A stretch of DNA of 7,605 bases from Glaciecola sp047637355 (GCA_047637355.1 JBLIKA010000137.1:1-7605); one strand, 5' to 3'; shown: positions 1 to 6,733, counted from the stretch's first letter. Numbers and translations are program-made. Notes: generated by a model not told the origin, from the letters alone.

Positions 1-2
1 TA

Positions 3-404
3 TTAATTGCAAAAGACAGGCTTGAAATTTACGAAGACTATGACGTAGGCAAAGAAGTCATGGTGATAACGACAGTTAAAGTTGACCCTAATATGGGAGA
101 TATATATCTAGCTGGTTTGAGTCAGAGCTGGGTCAAAGCGGTTAAAATTCAAAAAGAGCTTGGCTTCATCAAAGATTGGAAAATCTATGGAAGTGATCTG
201 CCAATGAGTGGTGACTTTAATATGCTGTTAGTGGTAACCATGGCCAGTGGGTCTGATATGGAACCGAACAAAGCAAAGTATGACGCCTTCATGAAGAAGT
301 GGAGCGAGGCTGATGAACAAATGTCTAACGAAATTTCAGCAAAGTACCCAGAAGTCAGAACATTAACGGGTGAATATCACATGCGTGAAATCATGATGAA
401 ATAA
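3..404 (+). CDS. Small conserved-type protein of unknown function, 5' end missing
   Basis: The frame is open from the left edge to a TAA at 402-404, giving 133 visible residues. An internal ATG at 60 exists, but coding-like sequence (LIAKDRLEIYEDYDVGKEV) continues upstream of it, so the gene almost certainly starts outside the window. The residues after that ATG (VITTVKVDPNMGDIYLAGL) form a beta strand followed by a helix. A long amphipathic helix follows, then a second strand (FNMLLVVTM), a charged helix rich in Lys and Glu, and a last strand ending REIMMK. This alternation recalls NIPSNAP-like or other dimeric alpha/beta-barrel proteins, but no diagnostic motif is visible and the function is unknown. 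Homologues may carry a secretion signal, but that part is not in view. A dyad lies ten bases after the stop. Confidence 0.8.
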   Translation, partial: LIAKDRLEIYEDYDVGKEVMVITTVKVDPNMGDIYLAGLSQSWVKAVKIQKELGFIKDWKIYGSDLPMSGDFNMLLVVTMASGSDMEPNKAKYDAFMKKWSEADEQMSNEISAKYPEVRTLTGEYHMREIMMK

Positions 405-413
405 TATATGAAC

Positions 414-449
414 ATAGCGCTTGATTGTTTAAATGCAAGAGAGCGCTAT
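414..449. repeat. Inverted repeat just downstream of the first gene, possible terminator
   Basis: ATAGCGCT at 414-421 and AGCGCTAT at 442-449 are perfect 8-bp inverted arms around a 20-nt loop. Inside the loop, TTG (421-423) and CAA (436-438) can extend the stem with a small asymmetry. The position right after the stop suggests a transcription end or an mRNA-stabilising hairpin. There is no U-tract on either strand, so a classical intrinsic terminator is not demonstrated. From here to about 669 the DNA is strongly AT-rich and I see no gene. Confidence 0.4.
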
Positions 450-669
450 AATTAAAAATCGTGATTAATTATATGTTTAGGGTAGTTACTATTCATTATT
501 CTACTTCTAAAGAACCAAAAAGCTGTCATCTAAGTGCATTTAATTGAAAATTTTAAGATCCTTTAAAATTAATTATTTAGCCTTTTTCTTAAGGTGAACA
601 TATATTATAAATTCGAATTATCCAACTAAATTAGAATTTACAAAATCCTACTTGTTAAAAACGCGACCG

Positions 670-1269
670 TTGAAGAAGAGCCTCTTTTTTATTGCTCTCT
701 CTTTATTTTCAATGTGTTGTAATGATTCAGAAGATACACTTTAAATCCCGCCTATTAACACAGCCGATATGACTCTAGATGCTGATATTGCGTCAATCAT
801 TGTTTAGCATTCGTCAAGATGGCGGAGCCGACTGTAGTTCGTACTATTTCGGTGATTTTTGCACGGATGAGAGTTTTCACGTTATCGGTATGGTTCAACT
901 AGGCCGTGGTAAATGTGATGGAGACTATGGAACTGAAGCCTTTGGTCGACTCCGATAAACGAGGTATGAAAAAGATAAGTATGCATTCAGGACATTGAGA
1001 TTCAGTGAGATTAGAACAAGCTGTGCTGACTCATTTGAATCCTCAAAAGGCGTTAAACAAGTATGACATACTCAATTGGGCCCCCCAACATTCAAGCGGT
1101 TGCTATTGTAATTAACACGCAGTGTGCGATTGACAAACTTGTGGCCAATAGATCAGATGGTATTATTAGTAGCCGAATCGATCTGATTGAGGGGGCGTGA
1201 TCCGAAATCAAATTTAAGCCTTCAAAGCATAAGGATGTTGCTAAAAAACCAGCTCATTATTTTAGATAG
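670..1269 (+). pseudogene. Decayed gene for a Cys-containing exported or lipoprotein-like protein
   Basis: A TTG at 670 opens a typical secretion signal (LKKSLFFIALSLFSMCC, then NDSEDTL), which stops at TAA 742-744. Protein-like sequence continues in the same frame (IPPINTADMTLDADIASIIV) to TAG 805-807. It then moves to the next frame from about 809 (IRQDGGADCSSYYFGDFC and onward to GRLR), is interrupted by TAA 956-958, and resumes (TRYEKDKYAFRTLRFSEIR) to TGA 1064-1066. A second frame change near 1064-1082, beside a six-C run, leads to IGPPNIQAVAIVINTQCAID and beyond, with TGA at 1198-1200 and TAG at 1267-1269. All three stop codons occur, so recoding cannot rescue it. The signal resembles a lipoprotein signal, but Met at -1 before Cys is a poor lipobox. 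The family is not recognised. One ancestral gene is an inference; the segments could derive from more than one. Confidence 0.5.
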
Positions 1270-1372
1270 AAAGACTAAACCATTTTTGAGTTGTTGAGCT
1301 AATCGTTGGCATTAAATTAAGAGACGAGTAGGTAATGTATTTATTCATAATTAATCAGACTAATACACTCCC

Positions 1373-1450
1373 ATGAAAATAAAATATTTCCACAATTTGA
1401 TTAAAGCCCCTATGGTTCGTGTTCAACATATCTATTGGGTAAAGCTTTGA
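1373..1450 (+). other. 25-codon reading frame overlapping the SDR start
   Basis: An ATG at 1373 opens a 25-codon frame (MKIKYFHNLIKAPMVRVQHI, then five more residues) that ends with TGA at 1448-1450. The stop overlaps the TTG at 1447-1449 in a TTGA arrangement, like the ATGA overlaps used for translational coupling. No good Shine-Dalgarno lies before the ATG. It could be a leader peptide that couples translation to the SDR, or chance. Between 1270 and 1372 I see no other gene; TTGGCA at 1306-1311 is a possible -35 but has no convincing -10. Confidence 0.2.
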
Positions 1451-2205
1451 ATAATTTTAATAATAAAGTGGTTTTAATTACGGGTGCTGGCAATGGCATT
1501 GGCCGAGCAACCGCCCTAGCATTTGCGCAGAAAGGTGCTAGTGTCGTGGTGGCAGATATAAGTCAAACCGATGGTGAAAAAACGGCTTCTACAATCATTA
1601 AAGCAGGCGGCATAGCGACCTTTATTCCATGCGACGTTACAAAAGATCAAGATGTACGAGCACTCGTTAACCGAACACTAGAAACCTATGGAAAACTAGA
1701 TATTGCTTTTAATAATGCCGGTATTGAAATTGAACAATGTAAATTAGCGGATGGGGAGGACGCGGTTTACGACAAGATAATGGACGTAAACGTGAAAGGG
1801 GTTTGGCGTTGTATGAAATATCAAATTCCCGCGATGCTTCAACAACCTACCTCGGTTATTGTAAATACCGCGTCTATCGCAGGTTTGGGGGCTGCCCCGA
1901 AAATGAGTATTTACAGTGCCAGCAAGCATGCGGTAATTGGGTTAACAAAATCAGCTGCAGTCGAATATGGTAAAAAAGGCCTGCGCGTTAATGCTGTTTG
2001 CCCCGCAGTTATTGATACTGATATGTTTAAACGAGCAATACAAAACAATCCTCAAAAAGAACAATATGTTAAAAACCTTCATCCTGTTGGACGAATTGGC
2101 CAACCTGAAGAAGTGGCGGCAGCTGTATTATATTTATGTTCAGACATGGCTGGCTTTACTACAGGGGTCGCCCTGCCCGTGGATGGTGGTTCCACTGCGA
2201 TTTAA
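1435..2205 (+). CDS. Classical short-chain dehydrogenase/reductase (SDR), NAD-type
   Basis: Predicted cytosolic oxidoreductase of the classical SDR family, up to 256 residues, the usual length. Counting from TTG 1435: the TGAGNGIG dinucleotide loop is at 16-23. Asp41 at the end of strand 2 (VVVADI) favours NAD(H) over NADP(H). CDV is at 66-68 and NNAG at 93-96. The catalytic residues are Asn119, Ser147, Tyr160 and Lys164 (YSASK), with standard spacing. The C-terminal end is VDGGSTAI. The usual PG after strand 6 reads PA (VCPAVIDTDM). It resembles 3-oxoacyl-ACP reductase, glucose dehydrogenase and hydroxysteroid-dehydrogenase type members; the substrate cannot be read from sequence. No ATG is available: TAA at 1402 closes the frame upstream. 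The start is therefore TTG 1435 or TTG 1447. The latter gives the more family-like N-terminus (NNFNNKVVLITG), but neither has a strong ribosome binding site. A hairpin follows the stop. Confidence 0.93.
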   Translation: MGKALNNFNNKVVLITGAGNGIGRATALAFAQKGASVVVADISQTDGEKTASTIIKAGGIATFIPCDVTKDQDVRALVNRTLETYGKLDIAFNNAGIEIEQCKLADGEDAVYDKIMDVNVKGVWRCMKYQIPAMLQQPTSVIVNTASIAGLGAAPKMSIYSASKHAVIGLTKSAAVEYGKKGLRVNAVCPAVIDTDMFKRAIQNNPQKEQYVKNLHPVGRIGQPEEVAAAVLYLCSDMAGFTTGVALPVDGGSTAI

Positions 2206-2210
2206 AAATA

Positions 2211-2243
2211 GCTGAGTTGTCGCAGAGAACTCAGCCTTTGTTC
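2211..2243 (+). terminator. Hairpin terminator after the SDR gene
   Basis: GCTGAGTT at 2211-2218 pairs perfectly with AACTCAGC at 2228-2235 around a 9-nt loop. It is followed by CTTTGTTCC and preceded by an A-rich stretch (2203-2210). It begins six bases after the SDR stop. The U-tract is short and interrupted, so termination may be partial. It separates the SDR from the PLP enzyme downstream. Confidence 0.65.
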
Positions 2244-2299
2244 CTAGTAGTAAAAAGATATCCGTAATTTATACGATGAAAAAGAACAATTCCTGATAG

Positions 2300-2330
2300 T
2301 GGACTACACTCAACTAACCATGCTTATAAT
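2300..2330 (+). promoter_or_regulatory. Candidate sigma70 promoter for the Tat-exported PLP enzyme
   Basis: A perfect TATAAT lies at 2325-2330, about 65 nt before the chosen ATG at 2397. The best -35 is TGGACT at 2300-2305 with a long 19-nt spacer, four of six matches to TTGACA. The -10 is good and the -35 weak. The position between the SDR terminator and the next gene supports an independent transcription start. Confidence 0.4.
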
Positions 2331-2384
2331 TTACGATTTAACAATGAAGATTAATTAGTCTGCATGGAAAACCATAAACGGACA

Positions 2385-2389
2385 AAGGA
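2385..2389 (+). promoter_or_regulatory. Ribosome binding site that sets the start of the PLP enzyme
   Basis: AAGGA at 2385-2389 sits 7 nt before ATG 2397. The upstream in-frame ATG at 2364 has no Shine-Dalgarno and would place eleven hydrophilic residues before the twin-arginine signal. The second ATG is therefore the likely start. Confidence 0.75.
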
Positions 2390-2396
2390 TAATCAC

Positions 2397-3707
2397 ATGT
2401 TTAGACGTCAATTTTTAAGGGCTTTGGGATTCGGTTTAGGTACAGGGTTATTAGCCCCTGGTTCTATAATGGCTAAAGCTACATCGCCGACTATTGCTAC
2501 TAAGCCTATTCAAGCCGGTGACTGGGTAGCATTGCGTAATTTATTCCCACTTACCCGCAATTATATTCAGTTATCTACCTTTCTACTAGCATCTCACCCA
2601 AAACCAGTGTCTGACGCTATCGAAAAACACCGTAGGGCATTTGATGAAAATCCGTCCGATTACTGGCATGCGAATTTTCAAACGATTGACGCAAAAATCA
2701 GTAATTCAGCAGCTCAGTATATGGGAGTAAATCCCCAAAATATTGCATTAACTGATAGCACGACTATGGGCTTAGGACTAATTTACAGTGGTTTGAAATT
2801 AGAAGATGGCGATGAGGTATTGCAAACCGTTCATGACCATTATTCTACAGATATGTCGCTGGCCCATAGGGCAAAACGTACCGGTGCGAAAGTAAGACGT
2901 ATAGCGCTGTATGAAAACCCGGTGCTAGTCAGCATATCAGATGTTCAGAAGCGATTACGAGCCGCAATTAACCCTCAAACCCGCATTGTAGCAGCTACGT
3001 GGGTACACTCTTCGACTGGCGTCAAACTGCCAATAAGGGAAATGGCAGACACTATAGAAAAGCTAAATAAACAACGAAAAGCCAATCAACAAATATTATT
3101 TTGTGTCGATGGTGTTCACGGTTTCGGAATTGAAAATCAGGACATTAGCCAGTTAGGATGCGATTTTTTTGTAGCTGGGACCCATAAGTGGATTTTTGGT
3201 CCCAGAGGAACAGGCGTCGTTTGGGGATCTGATCTCGCTTGGGCGCGAAGCGAACCCGTGATCCCAAGTTTCAGTGAATCTTATGAGGTTTGGCTGGGCG
3301 GTATGAGTCAAGACCAAGTGCCTTTGGGTGAGCATATGTCTCCGGGCGGCTTTCATTCATTTGAACACCGCTGGGCTTTGCCAGAAGCGTTTAAATTACA
3401 TCTACAATTAGGTAAAGATAAAGTACAGGAGCGTATACACCAATTAAATGAGCAAACAAAACAGGGCTTATCTAAAATGCCACATGTGACAATGTATACG
3501 CCAGCAAGCAGCAGTTTGTCATCGGGACTAGTCTGTTTTGATGTCAAAGCTATGAAGGCAGAGTCTGTTGTTAAAAACATGCACGGTAGAGGAGTAATTA
3601 TGAGTAGCACTCCATACCGGACCAGTTATGCGAGGTTTGCACCCTCATTGCTTAATAATGAACAGGAAATTGAACTTGCATTAGCTCAGATAAAAGCACT
3701 CGCATGA
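2397..3707 (+). CDS. Tat-exported class V aminotransferase-fold PLP enzyme (PvdN-like)
   Basis: A 436-residue fold-type I PLP enzyme of the class V aminotransferase / isopenicillin N epimerase-like group, predicted to act in the periplasm. Residues 1-28 are a twin-arginine signal: MFRRQFLRALGFG, a hydrophobic stretch, then AKA before Thr29. Phosphate-cup residues STTMG lie at 121-125. Asp238 in CVDGVHG is the expected partner of the PLP pyridine nitrogen, followed by His241. Lys264 in GTHKWIFGPRGTG is the expected Schiff-base lysine. The C-terminal small domain ends at IKALA. Folding and cofactor loading before export would explain the Tat route. The best-known Tat-exported relative is PvdN, which modifies the pyoverdine side chain in the periplasm of Pseudomonas. 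No siderophore genes are visible here, so the substrate is unknown. A longer form from ATG 2364 (447 residues) is possible but less likely. The gene faces a broken PAS gene that ends 23 nt away. Confidence 0.92.
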   Translation: MFRRQFLRALGFGLGTGLLAPGSIMAKATSPTIATKPIQAGDWVALRNLFPLTRNYIQLSTFLLASHPKPVSDAIEKHRRAFDENPSDYWHANFQTIDAKISNSAAQYMGVNPQNIALTDSTTMGLGLIYSGLKLEDGDEVLQTVHDHYSTDMSLAHRAKRTGAKVRRIALYENPVLVSISDVQKRLRAAINPQTRIVAATWVHSSTGVKLPIREMADTIEKLNKQRKANQQILFCVDGVHGFGIENQDISQLGCDFFVAGTHKWIFGPRGTGVVWGSDLAWARSEPVIPSFSESYEVWLGGMSQDQVPLGEHMSPGGFHSFEHRWALPEAFKLHLQLGKDKVQERIHQLNEQTKQGLSKMPHVTMYTPASSSLSSGLVCFDVKAMKAESVVKNMHGRGVIMSSTPYRTSYARFAPSLLNNEQEIELALAQIKALA

Positions 3708-3729
3708 CCCTGAATAAACTAAATTGAAT

Positions 3730-4465
3730 TTATTGCAGCACCGAGTGTGCAGATTGAGCGGAATTGGAGCCCTCTAAAGGCTGAACCAATATAACCTCTG
3801 CACACTGGTAATACCGTCGAGCATCAAACCAGTGATAACCGTTTTAATATAGGCACACTGTCCTCTTTTTTTTCTAAATCAACCATGACTGTAATAAATT
3901 CATCACCATTTTTACGGCGATTCGATACCTCTCCACGCCAATTACCTGTCTCTAGAAGCGTATCCCACATTTCCTTATAAAATTCAGATGATTGTTGGCC
4001 TGATTTCAGAATACGAGGCTTTTTTCCTAGCACCTCCTGACGGGTGTAGCCGTTCATTCGAGTAAAACTATCGTTGACTTCAAAAATCGAGCCATTGGTA
4101 TCTGTAATCATGCTGCTTCTAGGTAATGACTGAAAACACTCGCGGCTAGTCCTCGTTTTTCTTCAGCCTCTTTGCGCTCGGTAATATTATGAATTACTCC
4201 CAAGAGAAAATGTCTACCATTGGGGTCTATGAATCTATTCTTCCTTGCCAGAATTACCCTAGATGGAGCTCCTCTTACTGAAAGTGACTCTTCGCACAAA
4301 ACCTTTTTGCCTTTATGGAGTTTTGTCTTCATTACGTTCAGATGCCATAACGGGCACTTCCTCTTTAAGATTGTGGCAAACGGCCCGCAGCCAGAACTTA
4401 TTATTGGCTTCGTCTATTGATGAAATTTCAATAATATGACAATCCTCGCTTTTCAAATTAATACA
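3730..4465 (-). pseudogene. Broken PAS-PAS sensor gene lacking its output domain
   Basis: Read on the minus strand, three frames must be joined. The first (4465-4313) gives HIIEISSIDEANNKFWLRAV and onward to VPVMASERNEDK, then TAA. The second (4332-4108) gives KGKKVLCEESLSVRGAPSRV, then HFLLGVIHNITERKEAEEKR, the end of one PAS/PAC domain and its linker, and closes after FSHYLEAA. The third (4111-3824) gives MITDTNGSIFEVNDSFTRMN, GYTRQEVLGKKPRILKSGQQ and GNWRGEVSNRRKNGDEF, most of a second PAS domain. Between FSH and MITD there are 14 nt where a typical homologue would have 15, consistent with a one-base deletion. The other frameshift lies near 4316-4332. After LSLV the frame closes, and a further protein-like stretch in another frame (3843-3730, NGYHWFDARRYYQCAEVILV and onward) ends with TAA. 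No GGDEF, EAL or kinase domain is present, though such PAS pairs usually precede one. The 3843-3730 piece may be a leftover tail after an internal deletion. Confidence 0.85.
3744..3834. repeat. Overlapping inverted repeats between the convergent genes
   Basis: AGTGTGCAGA at 3744-3753 pairs with TCTGCACACT at 3797-3806 (10 bp perfect). Nested inside are ATTGG-AGCC (3763-3771) and GGCT-gaa-CCAAT (3779-3790). CACTGGT at 3803-3809 also pairs with ACCAGTG at 3828-3834, sharing bases with the first arm, so the two folds exclude each other. The site lies just past the stop of the PLP enzyme gene and could help end transcription. There is no U-tract, and the bases also read as coding remnant on the minus strand, so chance is possible. 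Confidence 0.35.
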
Positions 4466-4561
4466 TTACAAAGGGCAGGGTATTGATATTAATCAATTAT
4501 AGAGAAATTAGCAGATGCAACAACCTGCGTGCTACTGTGGTTTATTCGTATTAAGTCGTTA

Positions 4562-4705
4562 ATGTGCGAGCCTCGTTTAAAAGGTTTTGTATATCTTTAT
4601 AATAAAATTAAATACCGTGATGAGCATTTAGTCGCAAATAAAATTACTATTACCGTTAAGCAGTTAATTGATGCTCATGTTGATGGCGATTTGGCCATTG
4701 TTTGA
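4562..4705 (+). CDS. Unidentified 47-codon reading frame, doubtful gene or remnant
   Basis: ATG 4562 to TGA 4703-4705 encodes 47 residues (MCEPRLKGFVYLYNKIKYRD, then EHLVANKITITVKQLIDAHV, then DGDLAIV). The frame stays open upstream to 4493 with plausible residues but no better start. Composition is protein-like: basic and aromatic first, then a Thr/Ile strand and a helix. There is no recognisable Shine-Dalgarno before the ATG and no family I recognise. It ends 37 nt before the membrane protein gene and could be a small upstream gene or the tail of a lost one. Between 4466 and 4492 I see nothing else. Confidence 0.25.
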   Translation: MCEPRLKGFVYLYNKIKYRDEHLVANKITITVKQLIDAHVDGDLAIV

Positions 4706-4742
4706 TGTAGCTATGCTCGTATATCAACAATAAGGATAGTAA

Positions 4743-5756
4743 ATGCGTCGCCCTTTAAAGTTTCGATTGGGTTATTTGGCCATATTGGCGATAACTTACT
4801 TCGCAGGATTTCAATTCATCCCTGAACAGATTGATTCAACTCTAAATTTCAGCATTTTTGTGTTGTTTTTAGTTTGCTATTTTCTGGTTATACCCAGCTT
4901 GTACTGGTTTTGGGTGATCAAAATCGGTAAACAAAAGCGATGGAAGCTAATTATACCTTTATCTATGGGGGGCTTGATTGCACGATTTTCTTTTCCAACC
5001 GATATCGCCCAATACTTTGAGTTTATAATGTGGGCTAAATATCCCATAATTGCCGTGGTATTTGCTTTAGAAATTTTTGTTATTTACAGTGTTATAAAAG
5101 CACTATGGCAAGCACGAAAATTATCTGGTGACCCCAGAGTTAACATTGTATCTAGATTCGAAAAGAAAGAAGATGATGAGAAAAAGCTGACTATTGCACT
5201 AATGTTGGCTTACGAACCGTCTAGCTGGTACTACTTTATTTCACATTTTTCACGCAACCATCCTGTAGCCATAGGAAAGTTAAATCTTTTGTCGGCAAAA
5301 CGATGGCATTTATTTTTGCTAATGACGTTATTGGTTATGCTAGCAGCACTAGGCTATCGCTTGGTGGTGGACTACAGTCAATTCGGAGCCATCTTGCTGG
5401 CAGGATTTGTTTTGTATGGCGTTGTAGTACTAAGCGCCAATCACAAAGTCAGTCGCTACTATTCCTTATATTTGCACAATAACCAGTTGGTGATTAACAA
5501 CAGCATGTGGGGCTTAATGGTCATTCCTCTAAAACACATTTCCAAGCCGGAAGTTGGACACTGGGCGAAAACTGGGCAAGTTGATGCTCTGCAATTTGGT
5601 CGTGGTAAACACAGTAATATCAAGTTAAATTTAACGCCGGCGAGTAACTATTATTCTAATATGGGGCAAGCTAAAGAAATGGCATCGGAGGTGTATTTAC
5701 AGGTAGAAAATCCAGAAACATTTCAAGCTATGCTGATTGAAAGCGCAGATGCATAG
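4743..5756 (+). CDS. Polytopic inner-membrane protein of unknown function
   Basis: 337 residues from ATG 4743, preceded by AAGGA at 4732-4736 with a 6-nt spacer, a strong ribosome binding site. Hydrophobic segments lie near residues 9-27, 36-58, 98-122, 187-207 and 213-232; a weaker one near 68-82 would make six. Between segments 122 and 187 is a charged loop (SRFEKKEDDEKK) followed by an aromatic stretch (SSWYYFISHF). The last 100 residues (233-337) look soluble, with alternating strands (YYSLYLHNNQLVINN, LMVIPLKHIS) such as a small beta domain would have. No catalytic motif, transporter signature or known domain is apparent, and I do not recognise the family. The gene appears to stand alone: it follows a doubtful small frame and converges on the hydrolase gene 20 nt away. 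A weak promoter (TTGTTT 4698-4703, TATATC 4720-4725) is possible but would leave a very short leader. Confidence 0.88.
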   Translation: MRRPLKFRLGYLAILAITYFAGFQFIPEQIDSTLNFSIFVLFLVCYFLVIPSLYWFWVIKIGKQKRWKLIIPLSMGGLIARFSFPTDIAQYFEFIMWAKYPIIAVVFALEIFVIYSVIKALWQARKLSGDPRVNIVSRFEKKEDDEKKLTIALMLAYEPSSWYYFISHFSRNHPVAIGKLNLLSAKRWHLFLLMTLLVMLAALGYRLVVDYSQFGAILLAGFVLYGVVVLSANHKVSRYYSLYLHNNQLVINNSMWGLMVIPLKHISKPEVGHWAKTGQVDALQFGRGKHSNIKLNLTPASNYYSNMGQAKEMASEVYLQVENPETFQAMLIESADA

Positions 5757-5768
5757 TAAAGTCATCGT

Positions 5769-5791
5769 AAACACTATTATCTTAGTGCTTT
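5769..5791. terminator. Weak hairpin between convergent genes
   Basis: AAACACTA at 5769-5776 can pair with TAGTG-c-TTT at 5783-5791, with one bulged base and a 6-nt loop. It overlaps the last codons of the minus-strand hydrolase and lies 13 nt past the stop of the membrane protein gene. It is short and AT-rich; the evidence is positional more than structural. Confidence 0.2.
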
Positions 5792-6733
5792 GTTAAGAAA
5801 GTCGCGCACTGCTTGTATGTAAACGGTCTCATTGGCTGCCATGGTTGCATGACCTGCGTCTGGCACAATAACTGTTATCGCATTTTCGATCATGTTTGAA
5901 TAGCGGCGGCAAGTTCGAGGACGCGCTTCATCAAACTCGCCACAAATTACTAGGCTAGGTACATTAATATCCTTTAGCCTGTCGCTAATATCATAATCTT
6001 TCAATGTACCATAGCCGTTAAAATCGGTAACGCCCCACATAGTGACGTACATTTCATCGTTACCAGTAGGACCATCATCACGATATGAAGTTGTTGAACA
6101 TGGGTTAGTGCGACACATGTGACGAGAATAAAATAGGTCAACTGCATCTTTAAATTCAGGATCATCCAGTGAACCGGCAAAATTATTCTTTTTGAGCACA
6201 TTCTTTGCTTTTATTGGCAGATTATCCACCCAATCCTGATTGTCTTTGTTCCACTGTGGTGTTGAAATAAGGGGACTGGAGAGGATCGCAGCCTTAAGAC
6301 CTTCAGGAGCTCGTGATGCATACTCTGCTGACAATGAACCACCCCAGCTATGACCAGCTATGATAATTTCATCAAGTCCAAGCGTTCGCCGAATATGATC
6401 AATTTCATCAACAAAGCGTTGTACATTCCAATTTTTCTGATCACCAGGCCGCTCAGAATTACCTGAACCAAGCTGATCATAAAGAATAACGGGGTAAGTA
6501 TCTGACAACGCGACATAAGGCATATTGCTTCGGTGAGTCCCACCAGGCCCGCCATGCATCATAATAATTGCGGGGCTTTTACCCAAATGCTGCATACCGT
6601 TTATACGGTACCAAATTCGACCACCGTCAACGGCAATATAACCGGCCTGTTCAGGGTCCTGATGTGCAAAAACACTCGACTGAAAGGCGACCCATAACAA
6701 CGCAGCCATTGCTGCAGTGATTACTTTATTCAT
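5777..6733 (-). CDS. Exported alpha/beta hydrolase, proline iminopeptidase-like (S33)
   Basis: 318 residues. Residues 1-23 form a Sec signal peptide (MNKVITAAMAALLWVAFQ, then SSVFA before His24), so the enzyme is expected in the periplasm or outside the cell. The alpha/beta-hydrolase core has the oxyanion motif HGGPGG at 60-65, YDQLGSGNS at 85-93, nucleophile Ser129 in GHSWGG, acid Asp268 in GEFDEARP and His295 in DAGHATM. The HGGPGG plus DQxGxGxS pattern is typical of the proline iminopeptidase / tricorn-interacting-factor-like S33 group, which removes N-terminal proline or acts on small amides and esters. The substrate here is unknown. The cap region (about 155-250) carries Cys207 and Cys212, which could form a disulfide after export. 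An upstream GAGGT (6745-6749 on the plus strand) lies 11 nt from the ATG, rather far. The gene is convergent with the membrane protein gene. Confidence 0.92.
   Translation of the reverse strand: MNKVITAAMAALLWVAFQSSVFAHQDPEQAGYIAVDGGRIWYRINGMQHLGKSPAIIMMHGGPGGTHRSNMPYVALSDTYPVILYDQLGSGNSERPGDQKNWNVQRFVDEIDHIRRTLGLDEIIIAGHSWGGSLSAEYASRAPEGLKAAILSSPLISTPQWNKDNQDWVDNLPIKAKNVLKKNNFAGSLDDPEFKDAVDLFYSRHMCRTNPCSTTSYRDDGPTGNDEMYVTMWGVTDFNGYGTLKDYDISDRLKDINVPSLVICGEFDEARPRTCRRYSNMIENAITVIVPDAGHATMAANETVYIQAVRDFLNKALR

Noticed and set aside
1967..2215. 82-codon open frame on the plus strand inside the SDR gene
   Set aside because: It lies in another frame of a gene with a complete set of SDR motifs and has no independent start signal or protein-like motif.
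3153..3610. Two minus-strand open frames (67 and 85 codons)
   Set aside because: Both are opposite the PLP enzyme gene, whose motifs (catalytic Lys and Asp regions) fall in this stretch on the plus strand; they are shadows.
3744..3845. Integron attC-like site
   Set aside because: The dyads first suggested a recombination site, but the expected paired core sites (RYYYAAC and GTTRRRY at the two ends) are not arranged correctly and no cassette or integrase is present.
4220..4420. 66-codon plus-strand open frame
   Set aside because: It is the complement of the PAS pseudogene, whose PAC motif (HNITERKEAEEK) is unmistakable on the minus strand.
6001..6555. Two minus-strand frames (66 and 65 codons) within the hydrolase
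   Set aside because: They are alternate frames of an intact hydrolase with signal peptide and full catalytic triad.
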